A stretch of DNA of 64,000 bases from Acidobacteriota bacterium (lineage in GTDB: Bacteria; Acidobacteriota; Terriglobia; Bryobacterales; Bryobacteraceae), in the NCBI GenBank assembly GCA_025352795.1, contig JANXSF010000007.1, positions 88,349 to 152,348 of the forward strand, read 5' to 3'. The notes beneath the pieces are model-generated. The model did no database searches and was not told the origin of the DNA. It saw only the letters and a program-made list of their open reading frames with translations. The position numbers were made by a program, and so were the translations under genes. Shown here piece after piece: positions 35,322 through 43,646 of the stretch; positions within the stretch are counted from its first letter, which is position 1; every line of letters starts with the position of its first letter.

Positions 35322-35670
35322 GCTCAAACTCCAATTTCAAATTTTCCAGTCGATCCAGATAGGCTTCCATGTGTGCCGATAGCATTGGATCGCTGATCTG
35401 TGGGGACCATTGGCGGCTGGTCCAATGAAAGAGATGTTCGCCAATGGTAAAAGGTAGGTAGTTTCTTTCCAGAGAATAGCGGATGGTGATGGTTTCGCTA
35501 GTTTCGCAAGCGGCGGTAAGTTCAATTGCGTCGGGCGTGGATTCGTCAGATGGAAAATGAGGGCAAGTGCCGCGAGCATAGCCGTCCAGACAAAGGTTTC
35601 CCATGGCCGAAGGCTTTCCGCCGACGGAGCAAGTCGATTGTTTTCCGGGACGAAAGAGGGGGCAGGCCAT
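35305..35670 (-). CDS. Small Cys-rich protein of unknown function
   Basis: 121-residue protein with four cysteines in the first 36 residues (C3, C14, C27, C36; context ACPLF, TCSVGG, LCLDG, TCPHF), a spacing that could hold zinc or an iron-sulfur cluster. A fifth Cys occurs in AACETSE. The middle (TIRYSLERNYLPFTIGEHLFHW) and the C-terminal helix (SAHMEAYLDRLENLKLEFER) have no recognised family. It overlaps the thioesterase start by 17 bases, so the genes are probably co-transcribed. It is divergent from the TPR gene, 13 bases away. Confidence 0.6.
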   Translation of the reverse strand: MACPLFRPGKQSTCSVGGKPSAMGNLCLDGYARGTCPHFPSDESTPDAIELTAACETSETITIRYSLERNYLPFTIGEHLFHWTSRQWSPQISDPMLSAHMEAYLDRLENLKLEFERERNN

Positions 35671-35683
35671 ATACTAAAAGAAG

Positions 35684-35998
35684 ATGCCGATTGATCGAAT
35701 GGAACTCCTCAAAAATATGGTGGCACAAAATCCCACCGATGCATTTGCGCGATATGGCTTGGCGATGGAATTGAAGAATGCCGGGGATTTGGAAGGGGCA
35801 GTGCAATCCTTTCAACTGCTGATTACACACAATCCCGACTATGCCGCAGCGTACTTTCACGGAGGGCAAACGTTGGAAAAACTTGGTCGCCTGCAAGATG
35901 CCCGGGAAATCTACACCAAGGGTATTGAGACTACTTTAAAAACAGGTGACGCGCACACCCGCAGTGAACTGCAGGCGGCGCTGGATGTCTTGCGTTAA
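35684..35998 (+). CDS. Small TPR protein
   Basis: 104-residue protein made almost wholly of two to three tetratricopeptide repeats (DAFARYGLAMELKNAGDLEGA, AAAYFHGGQTLEKLGRLQDA). No signal peptide, so it should act in the cytosol as a small interaction module. It starts 13 bases from the divergent Cys-rich gene, so their promoters must overlap coding ends. The partner is unknown. Confidence 0.75.
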   Translation: MPIDRMELLKNMVAQNPTDAFARYGLAMELKNAGDLEGAVQSFQLLITHNPDYAAAYFHGGQTLEKLGRLQDAREIYTKGIETTLKTGDAHTRSELQAALDVLR

Positions 35999-36011
35999 TT
36001 TATAAACGGAG

Positions 36012-36275
36012 TTAGTAGCGGTCCTTAGGTGGCTTTGGACGGGCTTCGTTCACATTTAGAGCGCGGCCCATAAAGTCCGAACCGTTCAAGCCTTCAATGG
36101 CCCTGTTCGCTTCATCCCCGTTAGGCATTTCGACAAAGCCGAATCCCCGGGATTTCCCTGTGTCGCGGTCCGATAAAATTGCTACCCGTTCCACCGCGCC
36201 AAACTGTTCAAATATATTCCGAAGTTGGTCTTCCGAAGTTGTAAACGCCAGATTCCCGACAAAAATGTTCTTCAA
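36012..36275 (-). CDS. RRM-type RNA-binding protein
   Basis: 87-residue single RNA-recognition-motif protein, like the glycine-rich RNA-binding (Rbp) proteins of cyanobacteria, often cold- or stress-linked. Both RNP motifs are intact: RNP2 IFVGNL and RNP1 KSRGFGFVEM. The start is TTG at 36275, with GGGAGG 6 bases before it; no ATG is available. The 160 bases upstream hold no gene, and a TTGACA occurs there on the minus strand without a good -10, so this may be a regulated leader. Confidence 0.9.
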   Translation of the reverse strand: MKNIFVGNLAFTTSEDQLRNIFEQFGAVERVAILSDRDTGKSRGFGFVEMPNGDEANRAIEGLNGSDFMGRALNVNEARPKPPKDRY

Positions 36276-36435
36276 GTGCTACCTCCCAGCGTGTTTGAAA
36301 ACCGGACGCAGGCAAGCAGTCTCGAACGAACGGACGGTCTGCGATCCACAAAACGCAAGACAAGTGTACCACAGTCTGTCAAGAGGAATACCCCTAAACT
36401 TCTGGTTCAAAGGATGTTTTGAGGGGATGAGCGAG

Positions 36436-36849
36436 TTAGGCTTTCCACTTATAGAAGTAAAACAGCAACGAAGTTTTCCCAGTATTGGTGATGCCATGCG
36501 ATTTGTTGCCTGCGCAATACATCATGGAACCAGGCCCAACTCTGGTGGTTTTACCGTCCACCATCAGGTCACCAGTGCCTTCCGTGATGATCATAAACTC
36601 CTCTTCAGGGTGTTGATGAGGAGGGTGCGGACTCATGCCGGTCTTCAACCTTAAGCTACCTGCGGTCATGTTGGTTAACTGATCGGTTGAGCCTTCGAAA
36701 TAAATTCTCAGATCCCCAAATGGTTCTTTCGTGAGTTTAGCCTTTGCTTCGTCAAGCGTGATGTTGGGAAATCCGGGGGCCTTGGCTGCCATCAAAGCGG
36801 CGGGTGCAAGGAGTATGGGCAGGGAAAGCAATTCTCGGCGTTTCGGCAT
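36436..36849 (-). CDS. Exported cupin-domain protein
   Basis: Small beta-barrel metal-binding protein with an N-terminal signal (MPKRRELLSLPILLAPAAL). The cupin metal motif is present: PHPPHQHPEEEFMIITEG supplies His-x-His and Glu, and the second motif is GNKSHGITNTG. Catalytic activity is unknown. ATG at 36849 is the real start; the open frame running back to 36942 comes from reading through tRNA-Leu and should be ignored. It is transcribed from the same strand as the tRNA, 14 bases downstream. Confidence 0.8.
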   Translation of the reverse strand: MPKRRELLSLPILLAPAALMAAKAPGFPNITLDEAKAKLTKEPFGDLRIYFEGSTDQLTNMTAGSLRLKTGMSPHPPHQHPEEEFMIITEGTGDLMVDGKTTRVGPGSMMYCAGNKSHGITNTGKTSLLFYFYKWKA

Positions 36850-36863
36850 GATTTGTGAATTAA

Positions 36864-36948
36864 TGGTGCGAATGGGGAGGGTCGAACTCCCACGAGTTAC
36901 CCCGCCAGATCCTAAGTCTGGTGCGTCTGCCAATTCCGCCACATTCGC
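36864..36948 (-). tRNA. tRNA-Leu (anticodon TAG)
   Basis: 85 bases including an encoded CCA. Acceptor arms GCGAATG and CATTCGC pair perfectly. The D-arm segment is GGCGGAATTGGCAGACGC, the anticodon loop CTTAGGA, there is a long variable arm typical of class II, and the T-arm is GGGAGTTCGACCCTCCC. The anticodon TAG reads CUN codons. Confidence 0.95.
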
Positions 36949-37133
36949 ACGTTTATCAATTGGCTACAGCTTTAGTTTATCACTTGGGGCCTCAAATTAA
37001 ATACTCTAACCGCTACCAAGAGTAATGAAATTGACAGTGACCAGTTTCAGCGACATTAACCGCATCAGCACCACTTCCACAATCCTACCCCTTTGCAACC
37101 GCATCTACTATACTGAAGGGACGGAGGCAAAAT

Positions 37134-37571
37134 ATGAATACCTATGTTAAGTTTGGTGGCCTGGCTGCCATCGTTATAGGCACTCTTACCTGGATCGCAG
37201 TGGGCGAAATGCGTGACGGGGCATCGTATTTCAAGACCCTGGAAGAAATTGAAAGATTGGATGCAAAGATGAAAACAAAACGTCTGCGTATCGGCGGGTT
37301 CATCCAAGCGGGTTCCATTGAACGAACTGGTCCGGAAGTGAAGTTCACCATCACCCAGAATGAGCGTAAAATGAACGTTATCTACAACGGGACAGATGCG
37401 TTGCCAGACACTTTCAAAGATGGTGCCGAAGCAGTAGCTGAAGGTAAGTTGGAAAACGATGGCGTTCTGCACGCCAATAAATTGTCCGCCAAGTGCGCCT
37501 CGAAATATGAAGTGAAGCCAGGCGGTCAGTATCAGCGAGTGGATCCGAAAAAGCTTATAAACAAGACGTAA
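37134..37571 (+). CDS. ccmE: Cytochrome c maturation protein CcmE, Cys-type
   Basis: Periplasmic heme chaperone anchored by one N-terminal helix; carries heme from CcmABCD to CcmF/H. An OB-fold core follows (LRIGGFIQAGSIE, VKFTITQNERKMNVIYNG, VVAEGKL-like AVAEGKLENDGVLHA). The heme-binding site reads C121-ASK-Y125 instead of the usual His-x3-Tyr, as in archaeal and some deltaproteobacterial CcmE. GGAGG stands 6 bases before the ATG. First gene of a long ccm operon that ends beyond 43.6 kb. Confidence 0.9.
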   Translation: MNTYVKFGGLAAIVIGTLTWIAVGEMRDGASYFKTLEEIERLDAKMKTKRLRIGGFIQAGSIERTGPEVKFTITQNERKMNVIYNGTDALPDTFKDGAEAVAEGKLENDGVLHANKLSAKCASKYEVKPGGQYQRVDPKKLINKT

Positions 37572-37592
37572 ATCGTAAAGGATGAAAAGTTT

Positions 37593-39608
37593 ATGGAGAA
37601 TCTAGGCGCGCTATCCATACTGTTGGGATTGTGCTTGGCAATTTATGCTGTGGTTGGTTCTTTGATTGGCGCATGGAAGCAAAATGCGTTTCTGATCAAA
37701 AGTGCTGAGCGGGCTGTGATTGCTGTTTGGGGCTTGGTCACGTTGGCTTCCGGCATTCTGGTTCACGCCATGATCACCGGCGACTTCAGGCTGGTATATG
37801 TTGCCCAATATTCCAATTTGGCAATGCCAACCATTTATAAATTTGCTGCCTGGTGGGGCGGGCAAGCTGGATCTCTGTTGTTGTGGAACTTTTTGTTGTC
37901 CTGCTACGCGCTGGTTGTGGTCCTTCAAAACAGGAATAAACATCGCCAGATCATGCCGTATGTGACGGCTGTCCTGATGTGCACGCAAGTGCTGTTCCTG
38001 GTATTGATTTGCTTCGCGGCGAATCCGTTTGAAGTGCTGACTGTGGGCAAGGGCATCACCGCTGTCCCTGATGGCAAGGGTTTAAATCCGTTATTGCAAT
38101 ATTGGACCATGGTGATTCACCCACCTATCCTTTATCTTGGCTATGTCGGATTTGTGGTTCCATTTGCCTTTGCGCTAGGTTCTCTAATTACCAAACAGCC
38201 TGGCGATAACTGGATTCACACCACACGTCGCTGGGCCATTGTTACCTGGCTATTCCAGACTGCCGGTATCACGCTGGGCGCTGGCTGGTCTTACGCTGTG
38301 CTTGGATGGGGTGGATATTGGGTTTGGGATCCGGTGGAAAACGCCAGCTTCCTTCCCTGGTTGACTTCTACAGCCTTCCTCCATTCTGTGATGATGCAGG
38401 AAAAAAAGGGCATGATGAAAGTTTGGAACATGGTGCTGGTTAGTGCCACATTCTTCCTCTCTATTTTTGGAACATTTCTTACCCGTTCGGGAATTGTCAG
38501 TTCGGTTCACGCCTTTGCGCAGTCGCCAGTTGGTCCATACTTCCTGACCTTCCTTGCTCTGGGAATCGTCATTACTACATGGCTGATTTTGGACCGTTTG
38601 GAATTCCTTAAATCGGAAACGCCATTGGAAAGTGTGATCAGTCGCGAATCCAGCTTCCTGTTCAACAACCTGATCTTGCTGGCAAGCTGTTTTGCAATTC
38701 TTTGGGGAACCATGTTCCCGGTGATTTCTGAAGCAGTAACTGGTGAAAAAATCAGCGTCGGTGCTCCATTTTTCAATCGCGTCAATATCCCCATTGGACT
38801 GTTCCTGATGTTCCTTACAGGCGTGGGTCCGCTGATCGCCTGGCGGCGCAGCACTGCTGAAAGTTTGAAGCGTGCCTTCCTCAATTCGGCCATCGGCGGG
38901 TTGCTGACAATCGGCATGTTGATGGCTTTTGGGATGCGTCATCCTTACGCCCTAATGTCGTTCGGCTTGTGCATGTTCGTGACGTTAACCATCTCTTCAG
39001 AGTTCTATAAGGGCAGCCGTTCCATCTCTAATAAAGACGGCATTGGTATGTTCCCGGCCATGATTGAGCTGACGCATCGCAACACACGTCGCTACGGCGG
39101 CTACCTGATTCACATGGGTGTGGTGTTGTGCTTCATCGGATTTTCCGGCGCGGCATTCAACCTGGATTTGACGCAGGAAATTGGCGAAGGGCAGACCATG
39201 AAAATTGGTCGTTACACTCTGGCGATGAAAAATATCACCATGGGTGAAAATGATAATTACGTTTGGCGAAAGGCAATGATTGAAGCTACTGTGGACGGAA
39301 AACCATATGCCATTAAGGAGCCCGAAGGTCGTGTTTATAAGGCCCAAAATGAACCTTATCATTCAGTGGGAATCGTTCGTGCGTTGAATGAGGATCTTTA
39401 CATCAACTTCGCCAACACATCCGTAGATGGCAAGAAAGCTGTGATTCAGGCCTATGTGTTCCCACTGGTCAGTTGGATCTGGATTGGCTTCTGGGTGATG
39501 TTTGCTGGCACTATCGTATGCTTGATTCCCAGTAAAGTTCGTCTGGAATATGCTCGGACTCAGGTGGTTGGCATGGTGGAGAAAAATGCGATTCCAGTGG
39601 AAAAGTAG
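37593..39608 (+). CDS. ccmF: Heme lyase subunit CcmF
   Basis: Large inner-membrane protein that, with CcmH, transfers heme from CcmE to CxxCH sites of apocytochromes. About 14 membrane helices over 671 residues, normal length. The tryptophan-rich heme-handling motif is intact (WGGYWVWDPVENASFLPW), with conserved stretches MVIHPPILYLGYVG and TRSGIVSSVHAFAQSP. The large periplasmic loop before the last helix is present. The stop overlaps the ccmH gene by 23 bases. Confidence 0.95.
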   Translation: MENLGALSILLGLCLAIYAVVGSLIGAWKQNAFLIKSAERAVIAVWGLVTLASGILVHAMITGDFRLVYVAQYSNLAMPTIYKFAAWWGGQAGSLLLWNFLLSCYALVVVLQNRNKHRQIMPYVTAVLMCTQVLFLVLICFAANPFEVLTVGKGITAVPDGKGLNPLLQYWTMVIHPPILYLGYVGFVVPFAFALGSLITKQPGDNWIHTTRRWAIVTWLFQTAGITLGAGWSYAVLGWGGYWVWDPVENASFLPWLTSTAFLHSVMMQEKKGMMKVWNMVLVSATFFLSIFGTFLTRSGIVSSVHAFAQSPVGPYFLTFLALGIVITTWLILDRLEFLKSETPLESVISRESSFLFNNLILLASCFAILWGTMFPVISEAVTGEKISVGAPFFNRVNIPIGLFLMFLTGVGPLIAWRRSTAESLKRAFLNSAIGGLLTIGMLMAFGMRHPYALMSFGLCMFVTLTISSEFYKGSRSISNKDGIGMFPAMIELTHRNTRRYGGYLIHMGVVLCFIGFSGAAFNLDLTQEIGEGQTMKIGRYTLAMKNITMGENDNYVWRKAMIEATVDGKPYAIKEPEGRVYKAQNEPYHSVGIVRALNEDLYINFANTSVDGKKAVIQAYVFPLVSWIWIGFWVMFAGTIVCLIPSKVRLEYARTQVVGMVEKNAIPVEK

Positions 39609-40050
39609 TTTACTGCTAATTGTCGCGGCTCTGTGTATGGCGCAGGAATCCATGGTTCCACCCGCCGTGCGCAGGGTCGGGGAAAGGCTTTCCTGCCTCT
39701 GCGGCGTCTGCAAAAACACTGTAGGCACTTGTGACATGATGGGCTGCCATTACACGGCTCCCAAACGGGAACAGATCGCCAGTATGCAAGCCAAGGGCGA
39801 ATCGGACGATGCTATTGTAGCGGCTATCGTGAAAGAACAAGGTAACCAGGCTTTGTCGGAACCACCCCAGCAAGGGTTCAACGCAATGGCGCTTTTAATG
39901 CCGTTTGTGATGATCGCCATTGGGCTGTCTGCCATATACTGGTTTATTCAGCGCAATCGCCGCCAGCCTGCTATTGTGGATGCTCTTCATCCAGAGGTTT
40001 TGGCTCGCTTCCACACTGCGGCAGAAAAGGAATTTGAAAAGCTCGACTGA
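39586..40050 (+). CDS. ccmH: CcmH-like apocytochrome reductase, five-Cys variant
   Basis: Membrane-anchored periplasmic subunit that normally reduces apocytochrome CxxCH cysteines. ATG at 39586 follows GGTGGAG and gives a signal peptide. The usual LRCPVCQ motif is replaced by a Cys-rich block: Cys37, Cys39, Cys42, Cys49 and Cys54 (LSCLCGVCKN, GTCDMMGCHY). The family helical part follows (KREQIASMQAKGESDDAIV, KEQGNQAL), then a membrane helix and a cytosolic tail. It overlaps ccmF by 23 bases and the next gene by one base (TGATG). The altered Cys set may go with the Cys-type CcmE. Confidence 0.85.
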   Translation: MRFQWKSSLLLIVAALCMAQESMVPPAVRRVGERLSCLCGVCKNTVGTCDMMGCHYTAPKREQIASMQAKGESDDAIVAAIVKEQGNQALSEPPQQGFNAMALLMPFVMIAIGLSAIYWFIQRNRRQPAIVDALHPEVLARFHTAAEKEFEKLD

Positions 40051-40463
40051 TGCTTATTGGTATCGCAGCCCTCATCGTCATTGGTGTTCTCTTGTACACC
40101 GTTTTTGTTCGCGAAGAAGATTTACCTACACCGGAACCGGTGAACCCATTCCAATATTTGAACGAAACCAAGGCTCGGGTTTACGGCAACCTACGCGACC
40201 TGCAATTTGAATTTCGTTTAGGGAAACTGTCTGAAGACGATTACGCCCGCACCAAGAAAGACCTGCAAGGCGAGTTGGCAAAAGTCCTTTCCGATACGGA
40301 TCAGTTAAAACAGAAATTGGGTGTGCAGGTGGCCAATGTGTCCCCGGCAGCCAAGAATCCTTTGCGGGCAAAGAGTGCGGCGGCCTGCTCTCATTGTGGG
40401 GCCAAGTTTAAAGAGAATCTAAAGTTTTGCGGGCAGTGCGGCAAGCCCATGGAGGCCGCATGA
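40050..40463 (+). CDS. CcmI-like membrane protein with C-terminal zinc ribbon
   Basis: 137-residue protein with an N-terminal membrane helix (LIGIAALIVIGVLLYTVFV) and a helical region like the N-terminal part of CcmI (GNLRDLQFEFRLGKLSEDDY, QGELAKVL). The C-terminus has a double CxxC zinc ribbon (CSHCGAKFKENLKFCGQC), which normal CcmI lacks, and there is no TPR domain. Orientation suggests the ribbon is cytosolic or periplasmic; this cannot be decided. Position between ccmH and ccmA supports a role in cytochrome c maturation. Confidence 0.75.
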   Translation: MLIGIAALIVIGVLLYTVFVREEDLPTPEPVNPFQYLNETKARVYGNLRDLQFEFRLGKLSEDDYARTKKDLQGELAKVLSDTDQLKQKLGVQVANVSPAAKNPLRAKSAAACSHCGAKFKENLKFCGQCGKPMEAA

Positions 40464-41428
40464 AACGTTATTTAATACTCATGGCAATCCCCCTGATGAC
40501 CCACGGTGTATTGGGCGCAGTGGATGGCGTGGTGATGAATCAGACCACAGGCAAGGCGCAGCCTGGCGCTACGGTGACGCTGTATAAGATTTCTAAAGAC
40601 GGGCCGGAATCGTTGGAAAGTGTGAAGAGTTCGGCTGATGGAAAGTTCACGATTGACAAGCCGACCACCGGTGGTCCGCATCTTTTGCAGGCTGCTTTTG
40701 ACGGTGTCACTTACAACAAAATGCTGCCTCCGGGGATGCCTGCCACGGACTTGATGTTGAACGTGTACACAAGTTCCACAGCGCGCGGTGCAGTGAAAGT
40801 GATGCAGCACATGATTCTGCTGGAACCTTCAGCAACTGAGCTTTCGGTGCGCGAATCGTTCTTCTATAAGAACGATGGCAAGACAACATGGAACGATGCG
40901 ACTCGTGGAAATTTGCGATTTGAAATACCGGCTGGATCGCGCGGAAATGTGGAAGTAAACGCCACTGCTCCGCAGGGTATGCCCATTCGTCGTGTTCCCG
41001 AAAAGACCAATGAATCGGGGGTGTTGAAAGTAGATTTCCCGATTAAGCCCGGTGAGACTCGCATCGATTTAGCTTATAAAATAGACTTCAAATCACCCGG
41101 TAAGTTTTCCAGTAAAATTCTGGAAAAAGCGGAAAGCACCATGATGGCAATTCCGGCTGGTGTGGAAGTGAAGGGCGAAGGAATTGAGGCTCGTGGTAAC
41201 GAACCAACCACGCAGGCCAGCATTTTTTCGATTCCTGGGGATAAGTTCACCGTGGAGATGAGTGGTTCTGGGGAGTTGGATAAAGGTACAGCCGCTTCTG
41301 CCCCGGATGACGGCCCAGAAATTTCTGTTTCGCCAGCACGCGTGATGGATCGCAAGTATTACATCTTCGCATTGACTGGCGCCATTCTACTACTCAGTAT
41401 GTTGCGGCAGTTGCGAAAGAAAGCGTAA
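40460..41428 (+). CDS. Exported, C-terminally anchored protein with carboxypeptidase-like domain
   Basis: 322-residue protein from ATG at 40460, which overlaps the preceding TGA (ATGA) and follows GGAGG. It has a signal peptide (YLILMAIPLMTHGVLGA), a carboxypeptidase-regulatory-like beta domain (VDGVVMNQTTGKAQPGATV, SADGKFTIDKPTTGG), a second beta-rich domain (SATELSVRESFFYKNDGK), and a C-terminal membrane helix with a basic tail (YYIFALTGAILLLSMLRQLRKK). The precise role is unknown. Being tightly inserted in the ccm operon suggests it helps periplasmic apocytochrome or heme handling. Confidence 0.72.
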   Translation: MKRYLILMAIPLMTHGVLGAVDGVVMNQTTGKAQPGATVTLYKISKDGPESLESVKSSADGKFTIDKPTTGGPHLLQAAFDGVTYNKMLPPGMPATDLMLNVYTSSTARGAVKVMQHMILLEPSATELSVRESFFYKNDGKTTWNDATRGNLRFEIPAGSRGNVEVNATAPQGMPIRRVPEKTNESGVLKVDFPIKPGETRIDLAYKIDFKSPGKFSSKILEKAESTMMAIPAGVEVKGEGIEARGNEPTTQASIFSIPGDKFTVEMSGSGELDKGTAASAPDDGPEISVSPARVMDRKYYIFALTGAILLLSMLRQLRKKA

Positions 41429-41431
41429 ATC

Positions 41432-42109
41432 ATGGTTCCGGTTTCGGTGGAAAACGTTTGGAAATACTTCGGTGATTATCCTGCGTTGCGCGAAGTCAAC
41501 TTCACGCTGGAAAGTGCGTCCTGCTTGGCGTTGCTGGGTCGTAACGGTGCTGGAAAAACCACCATTCTGCGAATTCTTGCGGGACTTTCCACTGCCTCCA
41601 AAGGCGAAGTGAAACTTCCTGATCGCCGTCGCACTGCTTACCTGGGACATAACATTGGCATTTACGATGAGCTCTCGGCGCTGGAAAATCTAAAGCTATT
41701 TGGCCGCTTTTATGAAGTGGAAAATCCCGTTAGCAGCGCTTCAAAATGGCTGGAACGTGTGAGCTTGGCCCATGTGGCCGATGCCCCTGCGCGGGAGTTT
41801 TCACGAGGCATGCGGCAACGTCTGGCCTTGGCTCGTGTGTTTCTGCATGAGCCGGAAATGCTGCTTTTAGACGAGCCGTTTACTTCGTTGGACGATAGAG
41901 CTATCGCACTGCTACAAGATTTAATGCGCGAAGCAAAGCAGCGTGGCGCCTCCATTATTCTTTCCACTCATCAACTGCGCGAAGCGTTGGAACTGGCTAC
42001 TAAAGTTGTCCTGCTGAATCGTGGACAAATTGCTTATTGCGGACCACGCACGCAGGCTATGGTGGATGATCCAGCGGCACTCTATCGGGATCATGGCGGT
42101 GAAGCTTGA
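41432..42109 (+). CDS. ccmA: Heme exporter ATP-binding protein CcmA
   Basis: ATPase of the CcmABCD complex; ATP use releases heme-loaded CcmE. It has Walker A (GRNGAGKTT), an ABC signature variant FSRGMRQRLALAR, Walker B (MLLLDEPFTSLD) and the switch His (STHQLREAL). At 225 residues it has normal length. It starts 3 bases after the preceding stop, and its stop overlaps the ccmB TTG start (TTGA). Confidence 0.92.
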   Translation: MVPVSVENVWKYFGDYPALREVNFTLESASCLALLGRNGAGKTTILRILAGLSTASKGEVKLPDRRRTAYLGHNIGIYDELSALENLKLFGRFYEVENPVSSASKWLERVSLAHVADAPAREFSRGMRQRLALARVFLHEPEMLLLDEPFTSLDDRAIALLQDLMREAKQRGASIILSTHQLREALELATKVVLLNRGQIAYCGPRTQAMVDDPAALYRDHGGEA

Positions 42110-42789
42110 TCCGATTCCTGAAGCTGACCATGGCCGTTGCGGGCAAAGACATCCGTTCGGAATGGCGAACCAAGGAATCGTTAAACGCATCGATCGCGTT
42201 TTCTATCGTGGTGCTGTTGCTGTTCAGTTTTGCATTCGACCCAGCTTCAGAATCGACAAAAGAATTCGCAGGTGGATTGCTTTGGCTGGTCTTTATGTTT
42301 GCTGGGGCATTGATCGTCAATCGCAGTTTTGCCAGAGAATTGCCGAACGATTGTCTGGATGTCCTGATCGCATCCCCGTTACCTATGGCCGCCTTATTTC
42401 TGGGAAAAGCCATCGCCTGCTTTACGCTTTTGATGGTCATTGAGTTGATCAGTCTTCCAGTGTTTGGGATTTTTTATGACATCACCTGGTGGAATCAACC
42501 GGGTTGGCTGATGCTCATTTTGACCATGACCACATGGGCCATGAGCGTTGTTGGCACGCTGTTTAGTGCGCTTACAGTGAATTTGCGATTGCGGGAATTA
42601 ATGCTGCCCATGTTGCTGTATCCCATGTTGATTCCGGCACTGATGGCCGCCATTCAGTTGACCACCGTGGTGCTGACAACGGATCCGGTGGGTGGCGATA
42701 ACTATACGTGGGTAAAACTTTTGGTGGGTTTTGATATTATTTTTACCTCGCTTTCCTTAGCGCTGGTAGACTTTGTTTTAGTGAGATAA
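42106..42789 (+). CDS. ccmB: Heme exporter membrane protein CcmB
   Basis: Six-helix membrane subunit paired with CcmA. Recognisable CcmB segments: VAGKDIRSEWRTKESLNA, GLLWLVFMFAGALIVNRSF, ELPNDCLDVLIASPLP, TLFSALTVNLRLRELMLPMLLYP. At 227 residues it has normal length. The TTG start at 42106 overlaps the ccmA stop; the first ATG within the frame would remove the conserved N-terminus. Confidence 0.92.
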   Translation: MIRFLKLTMAVAGKDIRSEWRTKESLNASIAFSIVVLLLFSFAFDPASESTKEFAGGLLWLVFMFAGALIVNRSFARELPNDCLDVLIASPLPMAALFLGKAIACFTLLMVIELISLPVFGIFYDITWWNQPGWLMLILTMTTWAMSVVGTLFSALTVNLRLRELMLPMLLYPMLIPALMAAIQLTTVVLTTDPVGGDNYTWVKLLVGFDIIFTSLSLALVDFVLVR

Positions 42790-42793
42790 ATCT

Positions 42794-43480
42794 ATGCGTG
42801 ACAAATTACTTGCTGGAGCCGGTGCGCTGGCCGCTGTTTTGTTTGTGCGGAACTTGTATGTGATGTTTATGCAGATTGGCGATGAAGTGGACCAGGGCGC
42901 CATTTATCGCATCATCTATTTTCACGTCCCGGCGTTTTTCACTGCGGGCATGTGCTACATAGCTTCCATGTTGGCCAGTGCCTACACGCTCTGGAAAAAA
43001 GACTTGCGAGCCGACGCCTTTGCCATGTCGGCAACGGAAGTGGGCTTAGCTTTCGCTGCTGTCAATCTGCTTACGGGCATGATTTGGGGCCGTATTATAT
43101 GGGGTATCTGGTGGGCTTGGGATCCGCGGCTTACCTGGGCACTGATCAGTTGGCTGGTGTACTTCGGCTATCTGGGATTGCGCAAAGCGATTGACGATCC
43201 TAGCGAGCGCGCCAACATTTCTGCTGTAGTGAACATCTTTGCTTTTACCAGCGTCGCTATTACCTGGAAAGCCATTGTCTGGTGGCGAACGCAGCATCCT
43301 GCCCCGGTGCTGAGCATTCGTGGTGCGGATGGGAAAATTGATCCCGCTATGGAAGCGATGATTTACACCAATTGGATTCCGTTGCTACTCATGGCAACTA
43401 TCTTCATTGCGATTCGTCTGCGGCAAGAGCGGGCATTGCGTGAATTGGACGCTATGCGTCGCTGGGCTCATTCGACCTAA
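42794..43480 (+). CDS. ccmC: Heme exporter/handling protein CcmC
   Basis: Six-helix inner-membrane protein that attaches heme to CcmE. The tryptophan-rich motif is intact (WGIWWAWDPRLTWALISW), flanked by conserved His residues (IIYFHVPAFF and the RTQHPAP loop). At 228 residues it has normal length. It begins 4 bases after ccmB. Confidence 0.93.
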   Translation: MRDKLLAGAGALAAVLFVRNLYVMFMQIGDEVDQGAIYRIIYFHVPAFFTAGMCYIASMLASAYTLWKKDLRADAFAMSATEVGLAFAAVNLLTGMIWGRIIWGIWWAWDPRLTWALISWLVYFGYLGLRKAIDDPSERANISAVVNIFAFTSVAITWKAIVWWRTQHPAPVLSIRGADGKIDPAMEAMIYTNWIPLLLMATIFIAIRLRQERALRELDAMRRWAHST

Positions 43481-43493
43481 GGAACTTGATATT

Positions 43494-43646
43494 ATGGACC
43501 TCCGCAACTTTACATTTATGTTTTACGGATTTTCGGTGGCATGGACCATTCTGGCCATCTACGCCGTTTCGCTAATGCAGCGGCAATCGAAGATCAACAA
43601 GCAGGTGGAATCGTTGAAGAAAATGGTGGAGGGAAAACTACAATGA
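43494..43646 (+). CDS. ccmD: CcmD-like small membrane protein
   Basis: 50-residue single-helix protein (FMFYGFSVAWTILAIYAVSL) followed by a basic amphipathic tail (RQSKINKQVESLKKMVEG), the usual CcmD form. CcmD helps release holo-CcmE from CcmABC. Identification rests on size, topology and position just after ccmC. AAGGA precedes the ATG at 43494. Its TGA overlaps the next gene start (ATGA). Confidence 0.8.
   Translation: MDLRNFTFMFYGFSVAWTILAIYAVSLMQRQSKINKQVESLKKMVEGKLQ

Noticed and set aside
36850..36942. N-terminal extension MAELADAPDLGSGG of the cupin gene
   Set aside because: This peptide is the reading of tRNA-Leu, a known artefact; the cupin starts at 36849.
37031..37053. TTGACA upstream of ccmE as promoter
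   Set aside because: The hexamer 17 bases downstream is CATTAA, a poor -10, and it lies far from the start.
38250..38942. 230-residue open frame on the minus strand
   Set aside because: Antisense to ccmF; Gln/His/Arg-rich composition expected from the complement of hydrophobic codons.
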